From Candidatus Saelkia tenebricola (GTDB taxonomy: Bacteria; Omnitrophota; Gorgyraeia; Kaelpiales; Kaelpiaceae), in assembly GCA_030765145.1 (NCBI GenBank), contig JAVCDA010000051.1:1-46151 (forward strand): DNA of 46,151 nucleotides, written 5' to 3'. The notes under the pieces were generated by a model. That model searched no databases. It had not been told where the DNA came from and was given only the letters and a program-made list of their open reading frames with translations. Shown in pieces: positions 19,145 through 26,444 of this stretch; positions within the stretch are counted from its first letter, which is position 1; each line of letters opens with the position of its first letter. Position numbers and translations under genes: made by a program.

Positions 19145-19411
19145 ATGAAAAATTTATTTGTAAGCATCGTTAGTGTTACTAGTGTGCTTTTATTTATGCA
19201 CATAGCATATACAGGTTGCCCTTTTAGACAAAAGGTTGCTACATTCGCAGCAGAGGGGCAGTCTAACAGCTATCCAATAGTGAGTAATGCAAATAGTAGT
19301 GAAGGCACAGGTTATAAGTGTAGACAAATAGGCTCTGGTTTAAAAAGTAATGTTAACTATTCAGAATCTGGTAAACATATGATAAATAATCAATGTTCAA
19401 AGGCGGAGTAA
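19145..19411 (+). CDS. Small Cys-containing putative lipoprotein (88 aa)
   Basis: 88 residues, no family recognised. A signal peptide of about 24 residues ends IAYTG before C25, a plausible lipobox; two other cysteines (in YKCRQIG and NNQCSKAE) occur in a Ser/Asn-rich, otherwise low-complexity mature part. An ideal ribosome site (AAGGAGGTGA) precedes the ATG. It is the first gene behind the palindromic operator and so is probably controlled by the Rrf2 regulator. A redox- or metal-related role can only be guessed from this context. Confidence 0.7.
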   Translation: MKNLFVSIVSVTSVLLFMHIAYTGCPFRQKVATFAAEGQSNSYPIVSNANSSEGTGYKCRQIGSGLKSNVNYSESGKHMINNQCSKAE

Positions 19412-19444
19412 CTTTGATATAATAAACAATAAGGAGGTGTAGAT

Positions 19445-19522
19445 ATGAATAGAACCATTAAATTTATGCTTAGAGCAGTTGCCCATTGTAAAGAAGGCTG
19501 TGGTATAGTGTCCTGGGTATGA
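19445..19522 (+). CDS. 25-residue peptide with a CxxxC pair
   Basis: A 25-codon frame beginning MNRTIKFMLRAVAH, then C15-K-E-G-C19, ending GIVSWV. It has a near-perfect Shine-Dalgarno (AAGGAGGTG, ending 6 nt before the ATG), as strong as that of the gene before it, which argues it is translated. Its last codons form the 5' arm of a small terminator-like hairpin, so it could be a leader peptide governing read-through into the Rrf2 gene, or a true micropeptide with a metal- or disulfide-forming Cys pair. No homologue is known to me. Confidence 0.6.
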   Translation: MNRTIKFMLRAVAHCKEGCGIVSWV

Positions 19523-19541
19523 CGTTAAACTACCCTTTTTT
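19515..19541 (+). terminator. Weak terminator/attenuator between micropeptide and Rrf2 gene
   Basis: GGGTA (19515-19519) and TACCC (19531-19535) form a 5-bp stem with an 11-nt loop, followed by six T. The 5' arm includes the stop region of the 25-residue frame, so a ribosome finishing that frame would cover it. The stem is short, so efficiency is doubtful. Confidence 0.4.
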
Positions 19542-19554
19542 ATAGAGATAATAT

Positions 19555-19950
19555 ATGAACTTAATAACACGTGATACAGATTATGCCATGCGCGCGCTTT
19601 GTGTAATGGCGAGGAGTAGGGAGAAAATAATTTCTGTTGATGAATTGGTGAGAGAGACAAAAATTCCCCGTCCCTTTTTAAGAAAAATATTGCAGGTTTT
19701 AAATAAAAAAAGTATTGCAAAATCCTATAGAGGTAAGGGGGGAGGATTTTCTCTAATAAAAAACCCTTCGAATATTTGTCTGGCGGATATTATGCGTGTT
19801 TTTCAAGGAGAGTTTAAATTAAGCGAGCATATGTTTAAGAAAAAGAAATGTCCTAGGGTAAAGAAGTGTAATTTAAAAAAGAAGTTAGATGAAATAGATG
19901 GATATGTTCAAGAGCAATTAGCATCTATTACAGTTGCATCAATAAAATGA
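19555..19950 (+). CDS. Rrf2-family transcriptional regulator
   Basis: 131 residues. The N-terminal winged helix begins MNLITRDTDYAMRALCVMA with the family's Tyr-Ala-xx-Ala-L pattern; the recognition helix is near IPRPFLRKILQVLNKK and the wing at YRGKGGGFSL. Cysteines CPRVKKC (CX5C) mark the usual Fe-S loop, but the third cysteine expected about six residues later is Leu, so the cluster, if any, would use other ligands. Family members sense Fe-S status, NO, iron or cysteine. Probably controls the palindrome at 19100-19126 and perhaps the Fe-S and flavin genes downstream. Confidence 0.88.
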   Translation: MNLITRDTDYAMRALCVMARSREKIISVDELVRETKIPRPFLRKILQVLNKKSIAKSYRGKGGGFSLIKNPSNICLADIMRVFQGEFKLSEHMFKKKKCPRVKKCNLKKKLDEIDGYVQEQLASITVASIK

Positions 19951-20101
19951 ATGTTTTATTTTTTCAATATTTTTAAGCATATTTGAACAGTGTGACGTAA
20001 ACAAAGAATGTGTATTTAAACGATGTTGTTTTAGGACTTGACAGCTTAAAAGAACAGTGTTAAAAACTATAGTAACGATGTGGTTAAACGAGTTAAGTAT
20101 T

Positions 20102-20133
20102 GCCCGGCTCTGGGGTGGAAGTCGGGCTTTTTT
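20102..20133 (+). terminator. Intrinsic terminator in the non-coding stretch after the Rrf2 gene
   Basis: GCCCGGCT (20102-20109) pairs with AGTCGGGC (20120-20127) with one G-U pair and a 10-nt loop, followed by six T. A TTGACA at 20038-20043 could start a short transcript ending here. It may alternatively end the Rrf2 operon. Confidence 0.7.
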
Positions 20134-20138
20134 ATTGA

Positions 20139-20264
20139 GCACATAACTTAAGAAGAGGCAGCGCTCTTAAGTTATAAGGTGCGAAATATCCCGAAGATTT
20201 TCTTCGGGATGGAGAAGATTAAGCTAAGTGATCAAACCGAATTATCCTGTTGTTTAGCGGGATA
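20139..20264 (+). ncRNA. Structured leader with three hairpins upstream of the flavin-reductase-like gene
   Basis: The 329-nt stretch 19951-20279 has no credible coding frame. After the terminator come three stem-loops. The first is GCAC+ATAACTTAAGA (20139-20153) with TCTTAAGTTAT+GTGC (to 20182), 15 bp with a 3-nt bulge. The second is ATCCCGAAGA / TCTTCGGGAT (20188-20210), 10 perfect pairs with a TTT loop. The third is TATCCTG / CGGGATA (20243-20264). The ribosome site of the next gene follows at once. I do not recognise a known riboswitch; it may be a leader RNA or simply clustered inverted repeats. Confidence 0.4.
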
Positions 20265-20279
20265 CTATAGAGGTATGTT

Positions 20280-20747
20280 ATGATAGTATCAAAATTAAAC
20301 GAACTGCTTAAAAACGCTACATTTATAGATGTTGCTACTTGCGATTTTGAAGGCAGACCTAATGCTGCACCAAAATTTTTATTAAAACATGAGGGAAACT
20401 GTATCTATCTTATTGATTATACAATCGGAAAGACTTATTACAATATTAATATCAATCCTAAAGTATCACTTCCTGCTATGAACTTTGATACTTTAAATGG
20501 CTATCAGATAAACGGTGACTGCGAGATTATTGAGAAGGGACCAGAGTATGAAAAGCTTACTAAGAAACTTCACGAGAGAGTTAAAAATTTATCTGTTGAG
20601 CGGCTGGTTTCAGGGATAAAAGAAGAAAAACCGCATGTCAATTTTGAAATAACATTTCCTAAGAGTGTTATAATATTCAAAGTTATAGTTAAAGAGATTG
20701 TTGAAATCGGTTCTACAGGAGGGCTTAGGCGAGAGAAGGTTAGATGA
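20280..20747 (+). CDS. Pyridoxamine-5'-phosphate-oxidase-like FMN-binding protein
   Basis: 155 residues of the split-barrel flavoprotein type. The opening LLKNATFIDVATCDFEGRPNAAPKFLL, followed by IYLIDYTIGKTYYNININPKVSL, is the usual flavin-pocket pattern of small PNPOx-like proteins in anaerobes. These bind FMN or F420 and often reduce or protect against oxidants; the substrate is not known. AGAGGT lies 5 nt before the ATG. The gene overlaps the downstream NapH-like gene (ATGA), so the two probably form a small redox operon. Confidence 0.78.
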   Translation: MIVSKLNELLKNATFIDVATCDFEGRPNAAPKFLLKHEGNCIYLIDYTIGKTYYNININPKVSLPAMNFDTLNGYQINGDCEIIEKGPEYEKLTKKLHERVKNLSVERLVSGIKEEKPHVNFEITFPKSVIIFKVIVKEIVEIGSTGGLRREKVR

Positions 20748-21199
20748 AAAAATCTCAAAAAATCATGATTTGGTTTTTACTTATTATTGTAATAGGGGGT
20801 TTGTTTTATCCGCTATTGGGTTATTTAGTTGTGGGAATGATGGCTTTCTTTTTGACGCTTTCATATTTTAAGGGACGTTACTGGTGCTGGAATTATTGCC
20901 CCAGGGGTGCATTGTTAGACGGACTTATATCCAAGGTAAGTTTCAAAAAGCCGTTGCCTAAAATATTTACTAAAATGTGGTTTCGCTGGCTCGTATTTGT
21001 TGTATTTATTAGTGTGTTTTTATTGCGTATTATTCACATAGGAGGGGATTTATTTGCTATAGGTGCAATGTTTGTTTCTATGTGTTTAATTACTACTATT
21101 GTTGCTATTGTTTTGGGGGTATCGACAAAACAGAGAGCGTGGTGTGCAATTTGTCCAATGGGTACTTTGCAGGATAAAATGGGTAAAATTTTCCATTAA
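20744..21199 (+). CDS. NapH-like 4Fe-4S membrane protein
   Basis: 151 residues with about four membrane helices. Cysteine motifs CWNYCPRGALLDG after the second helix and CAICPMGTLQDKMG at the C-terminus are like those in NapH/NosR/YccM polyferredoxin membrane proteins. This version lacks the long soluble ferredoxin domain, so it may carry one or two clusters or serve as an anchor passing electrons between quinone and a partner. Its overlap with the FMN-protein gene hints at electron exchange with it. No terminator is seen before the following MATE gene. Confidence 0.75.
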   Translation: MKKSQKIMIWFLLIIVIGGLFYPLLGYLVVGMMAFFLTLSYFKGRYWCWNYCPRGALLDGLISKVSFKKPLPKIFTKMWFRWLVFVVFISVFLLRIIHIGGDLFAIGAMFVSMCLITTIVAIVLGVSTKQRAWCAICPMGTLQDKMGKIFH

Positions 21200-21268
21200 G
21201 TATATATTATTTAATGTCTATTTTCTAAATTAGAATGTATCTATTTTCTCAAAGCAAAAAAGTATTTT

Positions 21269-22615
21269 ATGCGTGATTTTACAAAAGGCAATATTCTTAA
21301 AAGTTTAATTCTTTTTTCTCTGCCGATAATTATCGGTGATATCTTACAAGGGATATATACTATCGTAGATGCTGTATGGGTTGGCCGGCTCATAGGTTAT
21401 GAGGCTTTAGCAGCAGTATCCGCAAGTACGCCGTTGATTTTCTTTCTACTATCCTTAATTATCGGAATAAATGCATCAACGAATATACTTGTTGCACAGT
21501 CTTTTGGTGCCAAAAATAATGATTTGTTATCTAAAGTTTTGACTAATTCGTTTCTAACTGTTGGTGTTTCCTGTGTGTTTATATCTTGCATTAGCATTAT
21601 CTTTGCCCGTAATCTTTTAAAAATTATCAATACTCCCGTAAGTATCATGGAAGATGCATATATCTATCTCATTATAATTCTGGGTGGATTAATACTGCAG
21701 GCGGCGTATTACTGGTTCAGTGTGGTTTTAAGAGGCCTTGGCAACTCTAAAACACCTTTGATTCTTCTTTGTATGTCAGTTGTTTTGAATATCGTTATTA
21801 CCCCGCTTCTTATTGTTGGAGTTGGACCATTGCCGGAATTGGGAATTGCAGGTTCGGCTTTAGGTACTGTTATATCAACATTAATTACAACAGTTATAGG
21901 ATATATTTATTTGATTAGGAAAAACCAGTTCTTAGATATTGCAAACTGGCATTTGAAATTTGATAAGCAGATTATAAAGAAAATTTTTAGTCTTGGAATC
22001 CCGATATCGTTTCAAATGTTTATAAAATCATTAAGTGCACTTTTGCTTGTAGCCTTAGTTAATACTTTTGGCCCTGCGGTTATTGCGACATACGGTATTG
22101 GAATAAGATTGGATATGTTTGCATTTATGCCGGCACTTTCAATTGGAATTGCAGTTTCTTCAATGGTTGCTCAAAATTTGGGGGCGCGAAGGATAGAACG
22201 TGTGCCGACAATTTTAAAATGGGCGCTTTTATTCTCACTTTGTATAGCAGGAATTGTTTTTGCATTTTTAAATATATTTTCACATAGAATTGCAGCTCTT
22301 TTTACACAAAACCCTGAGGTAGTGGTCAATACTATACGTTATATAAGCATTGTTAGTTTTGGATACATTTTATTTGCAATAATGTTTTCTTTTCATGGTG
22401 TTATAAGGGGGGCGGGGGATATAAAGATCCAATTGCTTTTTACTTTTATTTCTTTAATTGTTTTCAGGATACCTTTTGCGTATTTTCTTGCAAATCATAC
22501 AATGCTAAAGGAAGCAGGTATCTGGATAGCGATTCCGGCTGGTGTTTTTGTTGCCACAGTTTTGAATTTAGTTTACTATCTAAGCGGTCGCTGGAAACAC
22601 AAGATGCTTCTTTAA
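21269..22615 (+). CDS. MATE-family multidrug/cation antiporter
   Basis: 448 residues with about 12 hydrophobic helices in two homologous halves; the first half begins FTKGNILKSLILFSLPIIIGDILQGIYTIVDAVWVGRLIGYEALAAVSASTP and the second has GIPISFQMF. This is the NorM/DinF-type Na+ or H+ drug antiporter superfamily. Substrate cannot be told from sequence. The ATG lacks a clear Shine-Dalgarno. It stands 69 nt after the NapH-like gene and may be a separate unit. Confidence 0.92.
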   Translation: MRDFTKGNILKSLILFSLPIIIGDILQGIYTIVDAVWVGRLIGYEALAAVSASTPLIFFLLSLIIGINASTNILVAQSFGAKNNDLLSKVLTNSFLTVGVSCVFISCISIIFARNLLKIINTPVSIMEDAYIYLIIILGGLILQAAYYWFSVVLRGLGNSKTPLILLCMSVVLNIVITPLLIVGVGPLPELGIAGSALGTVISTLITTVIGYIYLIRKNQFLDIANWHLKFDKQIIKKIFSLGIPISFQMFIKSLSALLLVALVNTFGPAVIATYGIGIRLDMFAFMPALSIGIAVSSMVAQNLGARRIERVPTILKWALLFSLCIAGIVFAFLNIFSHRIAALFTQNPEVVVNTIRYISIVSFGYILFAIMFSFHGVIRGAGDIKIQLLFTFISLIVFRIPFAYFLANHTMLKEAGIWIAIPAGVFVATVLNLVYYLSGRWKHKMLL

Positions 22616-22676
22616 AAATTTAAAACCTTACTTGACATAATTATCCTTATATTTAACAATAATTGACACAATAGAA

Positions 22677-22705
22677 TTGCCTCAAAAATGGTTTTGATTT
22701 ATAAT
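22677..22705 (+). promoter_or_regulatory. Sigma-70-type promoter for the BI-1 gene
   Basis: TTGCCT (22677-22682), a 17-nt spacer and a perfect TATAAT (22700-22705), 71 nt before the BI-1 start. Two other TTGACA hexamers upstream (22632 and 22663) lack matching -10 boxes. Confidence 0.55.
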
Positions 22706-22775
22706 TAGACTGTTTTGTTGGCACAGATTAGGCGAGTAATTAAAAGTATTATTTAAATGCTAGGGAGATTTTATT

Positions 22776-23525
22776 ATGATGCGAACTGCAAATCCGGCAC
22801 TTAATTCTAAGACATTTACCCATATCGGTGCTTTTGCTGACTCAAAAGTTATGACGCTTCAGGGAACGGTTAATAAAACTTTTATTTTATTATTTTTAAC
22901 AGTATTTTCTGCATCTTTTGTTTGGAATAAATTTTTTGCATTCGGAAACCCTGCTGTAGTTATGCCCTGGATGTGGGGGGGGATGTTTGGTGGTTTTATT
23001 GTTGCAATAATTACAGTGTTTAAAAAAGAATGGGCGCCTATGACTGCGCCTATATATGCATTGTTAGAGGGGTTATTCTTAGGAGCTATTTCAGCTATAT
23101 TTGAAGCGCGGTTTCCAGGGATTGTTATGCAGGCGGTTGTATTAACGTTCGGGACATTATTTTGCCTTCTGTTTGCTTATAAGTCAGGTTTAATTAAACC
23201 AACTGAGAATTTTAAATTGGGAGTAGTCGCTGCAACAGGTGCGATTGCACTATTTTATTTTGTATCAATAATAATGGGTTTTTTTGGCGTTAATTTCAGT
23301 ATAATGCACAGCAGCTCTCCTTTAAGTATAGGTTTTAGCGTTGTTGTTGTTATTATTGCAGCGTTAAATTTGGTTTTAGATTTTGATTTTATCGAACGTG
23401 GATCAGAATCAGGAGCACCGAAATTTATGGAATGGTATGCGGCATTTGGGCTTTTGGTCACTCTTATCTGGCTATATATTGAGATACTTAGATTGTTGTC
23501 AAAGCTTTATGGTCGCAGGGGTTAA
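22776..23525 (+). CDS. Bax inhibitor-1/YccA-family membrane protein
   Basis: 249 residues with seven hydrophobic helices. The N-terminus MMRTANPALNSKTF (start at 22776 or 22779) is the conserved leader of the bacterial YccA-like BI-1 subgroup (RTxNPxL). Aspartates near the C-terminus (LDFDFIERGSESGAPKFMEWYAAFGLLVTLIWLYIEILRLL) match the BI-1 signature. BsYetJ is a pH-sensitive calcium leak channel and E. coli YccA modulates FtsH; which applies here is unknown. Confidence 0.9.
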   Translation: MMRTANPALNSKTFTHIGAFADSKVMTLQGTVNKTFILLFLTVFSASFVWNKFFAFGNPAVVMPWMWGGMFGGFIVAIITVFKKEWAPMTAPIYALLEGLFLGAISAIFEARFPGIVMQAVVLTFGTLFCLLFAYKSGLIKPTENFKLGVVAATGAIALFYFVSIIMGFFGVNFSIMHSSSPLSIGFSVVVVIIAALNLVLDFDFIERGSESGAPKFMEWYAAFGLLVTLIWLYIEILRLLSKLYGRRG

Positions 23526-23545
23526 AATAAAAATTGGAGGTTAAA

Positions 23546-24511
23546 ATGGATATTCAGGAAGTAACGGTGCTTGATTTAAATGTGGAGAAATTCATTGAAG
23601 AAAAGGTAGCAGAAATTGCTGCTATTGTTGGTGATGGAATAGCTATTAATGCTCTTTCCGGAGGAGTGGATTCATCAGTGGTTACAATTTTAGCCCATCG
23701 TGCATTAGGGAATAAGTTAAAGACTTACTTTATAGATAACGGTTTAATGAGGGAAGGCGAACCTGAGTATATCGTTGGGCTTTTCAAAGAACTGGGTGTT
23801 TCTGTTGAACTTGTTGATTCAAAAAAAGAATTTTTCTCTGCTTTAAGCGGTATTACAGAACCAGAAGAGAAAAGGGAAGCCATAACTCATGCTTTTTATA
23901 AAGTTGTTTTTGGCAACCTTGTTTTAGAAAGTGGTGGAAGATATCTTCTCCAGGGTACCAATTATACTGATGTTGAGGAAACCATTGCGGGTGTAAAAAG
24001 GCAGCATAACATATTAGAGCAGCTTGGAATAGATACCGAACAGCAATATGGGTATAAGGTATTAGAGCCATTAATACAGCTCAGGAAAGATTCTATTCGT
24101 GAGCTTGGGAAGGTGCTGGGATTACCTTTAGAGATTTATAACAGGCCTCCATTCCCGGGGCCGGCTTTATCAGCTCGGATTATTGGTGAAGTGACATCCC
24201 AGAGGATTGTAACTGTTCGGCATGCGACCAAAATAATTGAAGAAGAATTAGCTGATATTGATGCATTCCAATGCCTTGGGATATTGCATGAAGATAGAGT
24301 TACAGGGGTGCGTGAAGGTAAGCGTGATTTCGGTTTACAAATAGAAGTAAGGTGCTGGGATAGTGTAGATGCCAGAGTAGCATCGCCTACAAATTTACCT
24401 TTTGATTTATTGAGGAAGTTGGCCGATAGAATTACAAATGAGGTAACAGGGGTAGTGAGTGTGACGTACAATATAGCCCAAAAACCACCTTCGACTATAG
24501 AGGCAGTATAA
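23546..24511 (+). CDS. guaA: GMP synthase ATP-pyrophosphatase subunit, without glutaminase domain
   Basis: About 321 residues. The PP-loop motif SGGVDSS near residue 37, YLLQGTNYTDV and RPPFPGPALSARIIGEV, and the C-terminal dimerisation domain ending VSVTYNIAQKPPSTIEAV identify the synthetase half of GuaA (XMP to GMP). The N-terminal class I glutaminase domain (about 190 residues) is missing, as in archaeal two-subunit enzymes; the partner glutaminase is not in the window. Several normally fixed positions differ from the usual bacterial form, so it might be a paralogue using ammonia or another acceptor. The start is the ATG at 23546 with GGAGG 5 nt upstream. Confidence 0.8.
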   Translation: MDIQEVTVLDLNVEKFIEEKVAEIAAIVGDGIAINALSGGVDSSVVTILAHRALGNKLKTYFIDNGLMREGEPEYIVGLFKELGVSVELVDSKKEFFSALSGITEPEEKREAITHAFYKVVFGNLVLESGGRYLLQGTNYTDVEETIAGVKRQHNILEQLGIDTEQQYGYKVLEPLIQLRKDSIRELGKVLGLPLEIYNRPPFPGPALSARIIGEVTSQRIVTVRHATKIIEEELADIDAFQCLGILHEDRVTGVREGKRDFGLQIEVRCWDSVDARVASPTNLPFDLLRKLADRITNEVTGVVSVTYNIAQKPPSTIEAV

Positions 24512-24522
24512 TAATTACGGAT

Positions 24523-25143
24523 TTAATTAAAAATTCCCAGGCTAAAGTATATTGCGAATCCTATGAGGATTATCGCACAAGCACAAAGTATTGCTTTGTA
24601 AATTTTATCTGATAATAAGTTGCGTCCTTTGCTTATTGTAAAGGAAACAATGCTATACCATCCTAAATCTGCTGTGATATGTCCTAAGAAAAAGACACCC
24701 AGTGCAACAAATCCTGTTTTTTGAGCGCTAAGAACGAATCCTAAACCTATTGTGAGCCACCATATTGTCCAATAAGGGTTGGCTATGCTCATTGTTATAC
24801 CCAGAAGAGTAAGGTTTGATGATTTTTTTTGTTTAGTTTGTAGATCTAGAGACATAGAAGGTAGATTGCATAATATATTTAAGCCAAAAATTAATAAGAT
24901 AAATGTACCTAATAAAGATATTGTTTTCGTTGTGAGGGCATTGTCTATGAAACGGTTGAGGCCTAAAACAATTATAATTACCATTGCAATTTCCAGTATA
25001 GCGTGACCCAGGATAATTAAAGGGCCCGTTTTAAAACCATGTTTTGTACTCTGGTAAATAACAGTTGCAAGTAGTGGTCCGGGAACCAATGCTCCGGAAA
25101 GGGCTATAGTGAAAGAGACAATAAAGATTGATAAATAATCCAT
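24523..25143 (-). CDS. LysE-family amino-acid exporter
   Basis: 206 residues with six hydrophobic helices. The N-terminal PGPLLATVIYQSTKHGFKTGPLIILGHAILE, with the conserved PGP and GxxxGxG/H features, and NPYWTIWW in the middle are typical of LysE/RhtB exporters. The substrate is unknown. It converges with guaA (11 nt between stops). The promoter lies directly against the start codon, see the separate entry. Confidence 0.88.
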   Translation of the reverse strand: MDYLSIFIVSFTIALSGALVPGPLLATVIYQSTKHGFKTGPLIILGHAILEIAMVIIIVLGLNRFIDNALTTKTISLLGTFILLIFGLNILCNLPSMSLDLQTKQKKSSNLTLLGITMSIANPYWTIWWLTIGLGFVLSAQKTGFVALGVFFLGHITADLGWYSIVSFTISKGRNLLSDKIYKAILCACAIILIGFAIYFSLGIFN

Positions 25144-25149
25144 AGTTTG

Positions 25150-25178
25150 ATTTTACTCTTTTGGGTTTAATTTAGCAA
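25150..25178 (-). promoter_or_regulatory. Promoter of the LysE gene, leaderless arrangement
   Basis: On the minus strand TTGCTA (25178-25173), a 17-nt spacer and TAAAAT (25155-25150). The -10 ends 6 nt before the ATG at 25143 and no ribosome site fits, so transcription should begin at the start codon. Confidence 0.6.
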
Positions 25179-25258
25179 TTTTAAGCTGGATAATAAAATA
25201 CAATGAAATGTTGATAACTTAAATATTTTGGATTACACTGTAATATGTTGTTTAAGAT

Positions 25259-25600
25259 ATGAACATTAGAAAGGTTTTTTATTTATTATTGGTGGCGTTG
25301 TTTTTTCAGGGATGTGCAGCTTTTCAATCTATACATTATGGAGAGGAATATTCTCCTCCTACCCATGTAGAAAATATTCAATTATTTTCTTATAATCCCG
25401 AAAAAGGATATGTTGAATTGGGGCAAGTGACTGTTTTTGGTGTTACACATTCTAATCGCATTCATATGCTCGGTAGGTTGAAAGAAATGGCAGCTGAAAT
25501 GGGTGGGGATGCGGTTGTTTTGCAGGAAAGAAAAACGCCATTGTATACACCTAAGCCTATTGTGGGTACCGTTATTAAATGGCAGCAGGAGCAATTATAA
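25259..25600 (+). CDS. Small lipoprotein, function unknown
   Basis: 113 residues. Signal peptide with lipobox-like FFQGC (C19), then a mature part of about 95 residues containing VELGQVTVFGVTHSNRIHMLGRLKEMAAEMGGDAVVLQE. The helix followed by GGDAVV is a pattern seen in small heavy-metal-binding/YbjQ-like and DUF4156-like lipoproteins, but the match is loose. The ATG has no Shine-Dalgarno; TTGATA, 17 nt, TACACT upstream is a possible promoter. It is 12 nt before a small membrane protein with its own strong ribosome site. Confidence 0.7.
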   Translation: MNIRKVFYLLLVALFFQGCAAFQSIHYGEEYSPPTHVENIQLFSYNPEKGYVELGQVTVFGVTHSNRIHMLGRLKEMAAEMGGDAVVLQERKTPLYTPKPIVGTVIKWQQEQL

Positions 25601-25612
25601 AGGAGGTAAGAT

Positions 25613-25972
25613 ATGATACTAATTGTTAAGACAATAGGAATATTATTGGTTGCTTTAGGAGTAGTTTTTCTGGTTAATCCTGAAAAACTGAGGCGATTTA
25701 TTGGGTTTTGGAAAAAAAATAGTAAAATTTATATAGCCGGTGTTTTACAGCTTTTGTTCGGAATCATTTTTTTATCCGTATCTTCTGTTAGCGGCTGGTT
25801 TATACCTTTTCTCGGGGTTTTATCTATTATTAAAAGTATCTTAACTTTTGCTATCGGTTCTAATGGAATAAAAAAGATTATTGATTATTGGCTTGTAAAA
25901 CCCGATTCTGTTTTGCGTTGGGCAGCTGTTGCTTATTTAGTTATTGGTATTTTAATTATTTATTCTGTATAA
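25613..25972 (+). CDS. Small four-helix membrane protein
   Basis: 119 residues, about four hydrophobic segments; it begins MILIVKTIGILLVALGVVFLVNPEKLRRFIGFW, reminiscent of YjeT/DUF2065-like proteins, where a short helix is followed by NPxKxRR. No catalytic motif is visible. A strong AAGGAGGT precedes the ATG, and it follows the lipoprotein gene closely. Function is unknown. Confidence 0.72.
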   Translation: MILIVKTIGILLVALGVVFLVNPEKLRRFIGFWKKNSKIYIAGVLQLLFGIIFLSVSSVSGWFIPFLGVLSIIKSILTFAIGSNGIKKIIDYWLVKPDSVLRWAAVAYLVIGILIIYSV

Positions 25973-26002
25973 TTTGAGAATTCAGTAAGAGGATAAAAGC
26001 AT

Positions 26003-26395
26003 ATGGGACATAGTAAAGACGAAAAGCGAAAATACATAAGGCTTGAGGTTGATGCTGTAATAGGTGTGTCTGTTGCAGATGATGCTCAAGAATCATCTTT
26101 TGAGGGGTTTTCTGCGTCTGCAAAAAATATAAGTGCAGAAGGAATTTGTTTTGTCTCAGATAAACAACTTGCTGTAGGAGGGATATTAAAAGTAAAGGTG
26201 GTGTTGACAGAAGGTTCAGAACCTTTTTTTTTGAAGGGGGAGGTTAAATGGTCTAATTCTGTTCCAAGAGGAGATAAAACAGTTTTCGATATCGGTGTTA
26301 AGATTCTGGATATTGATAAAAATGATGAACAGAGATTTACGAGTTATGTTTGTTCAAAAATGTCAGAGGTGCTTAGCAAGTATTTACACCTCTGA
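26003..26395 (+). CDS. PilZ-domain protein (c-di-GMP receptor type)
   Basis: 130 residues forming a single PilZ domain. Both ligand motifs are present: RKYIR (the RxxxR element, residues 9-14) and NISAEG (NxSxxG) about 30 residues later. These bind cyclic di-GMP; outputs in other bacteria include motility, polysaccharide synthesis or pilus control. It stands alone, so its partner is not evident. The prepilin peptidase and the pilus-type DUF7305-like proteins elsewhere in the window are possible users. Confidence 0.87.
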   Translation: MGHSKDEKRKYIRLEVDAVIGVSVADDAQESSFEGFSASAKNISAEGICFVSDKQLAVGGILKVKVVLTEGSEPFFLKGEVKWSNSVPRGDKTVFDIGVKILDIDKNDEQRFTSYVCSKMSEVLSKYLHL

Positions 26396-26444
26396 TTCTT
26401 ATGATTATATTTATGTTTTTGAATACAGATAGGGAGGCGGAATT

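Noticed and set aside
20110-20133. A GGGGTGGAA stretch in a terminator loop resembling the T-box GGTGG sequence
   Set aside because: It lies inside the loop of the terminator rather than upstream of it, lacks the following ACC, no specifier stem is seen, and no amino-acid gene follows.
20236-20248. Reverse-strand GGATAATTCGG resembling the conserved linker of the aroC element
   Set aside because: Only about ten bases match; no long second stem or TCATTA follows, so I treat it as chance.
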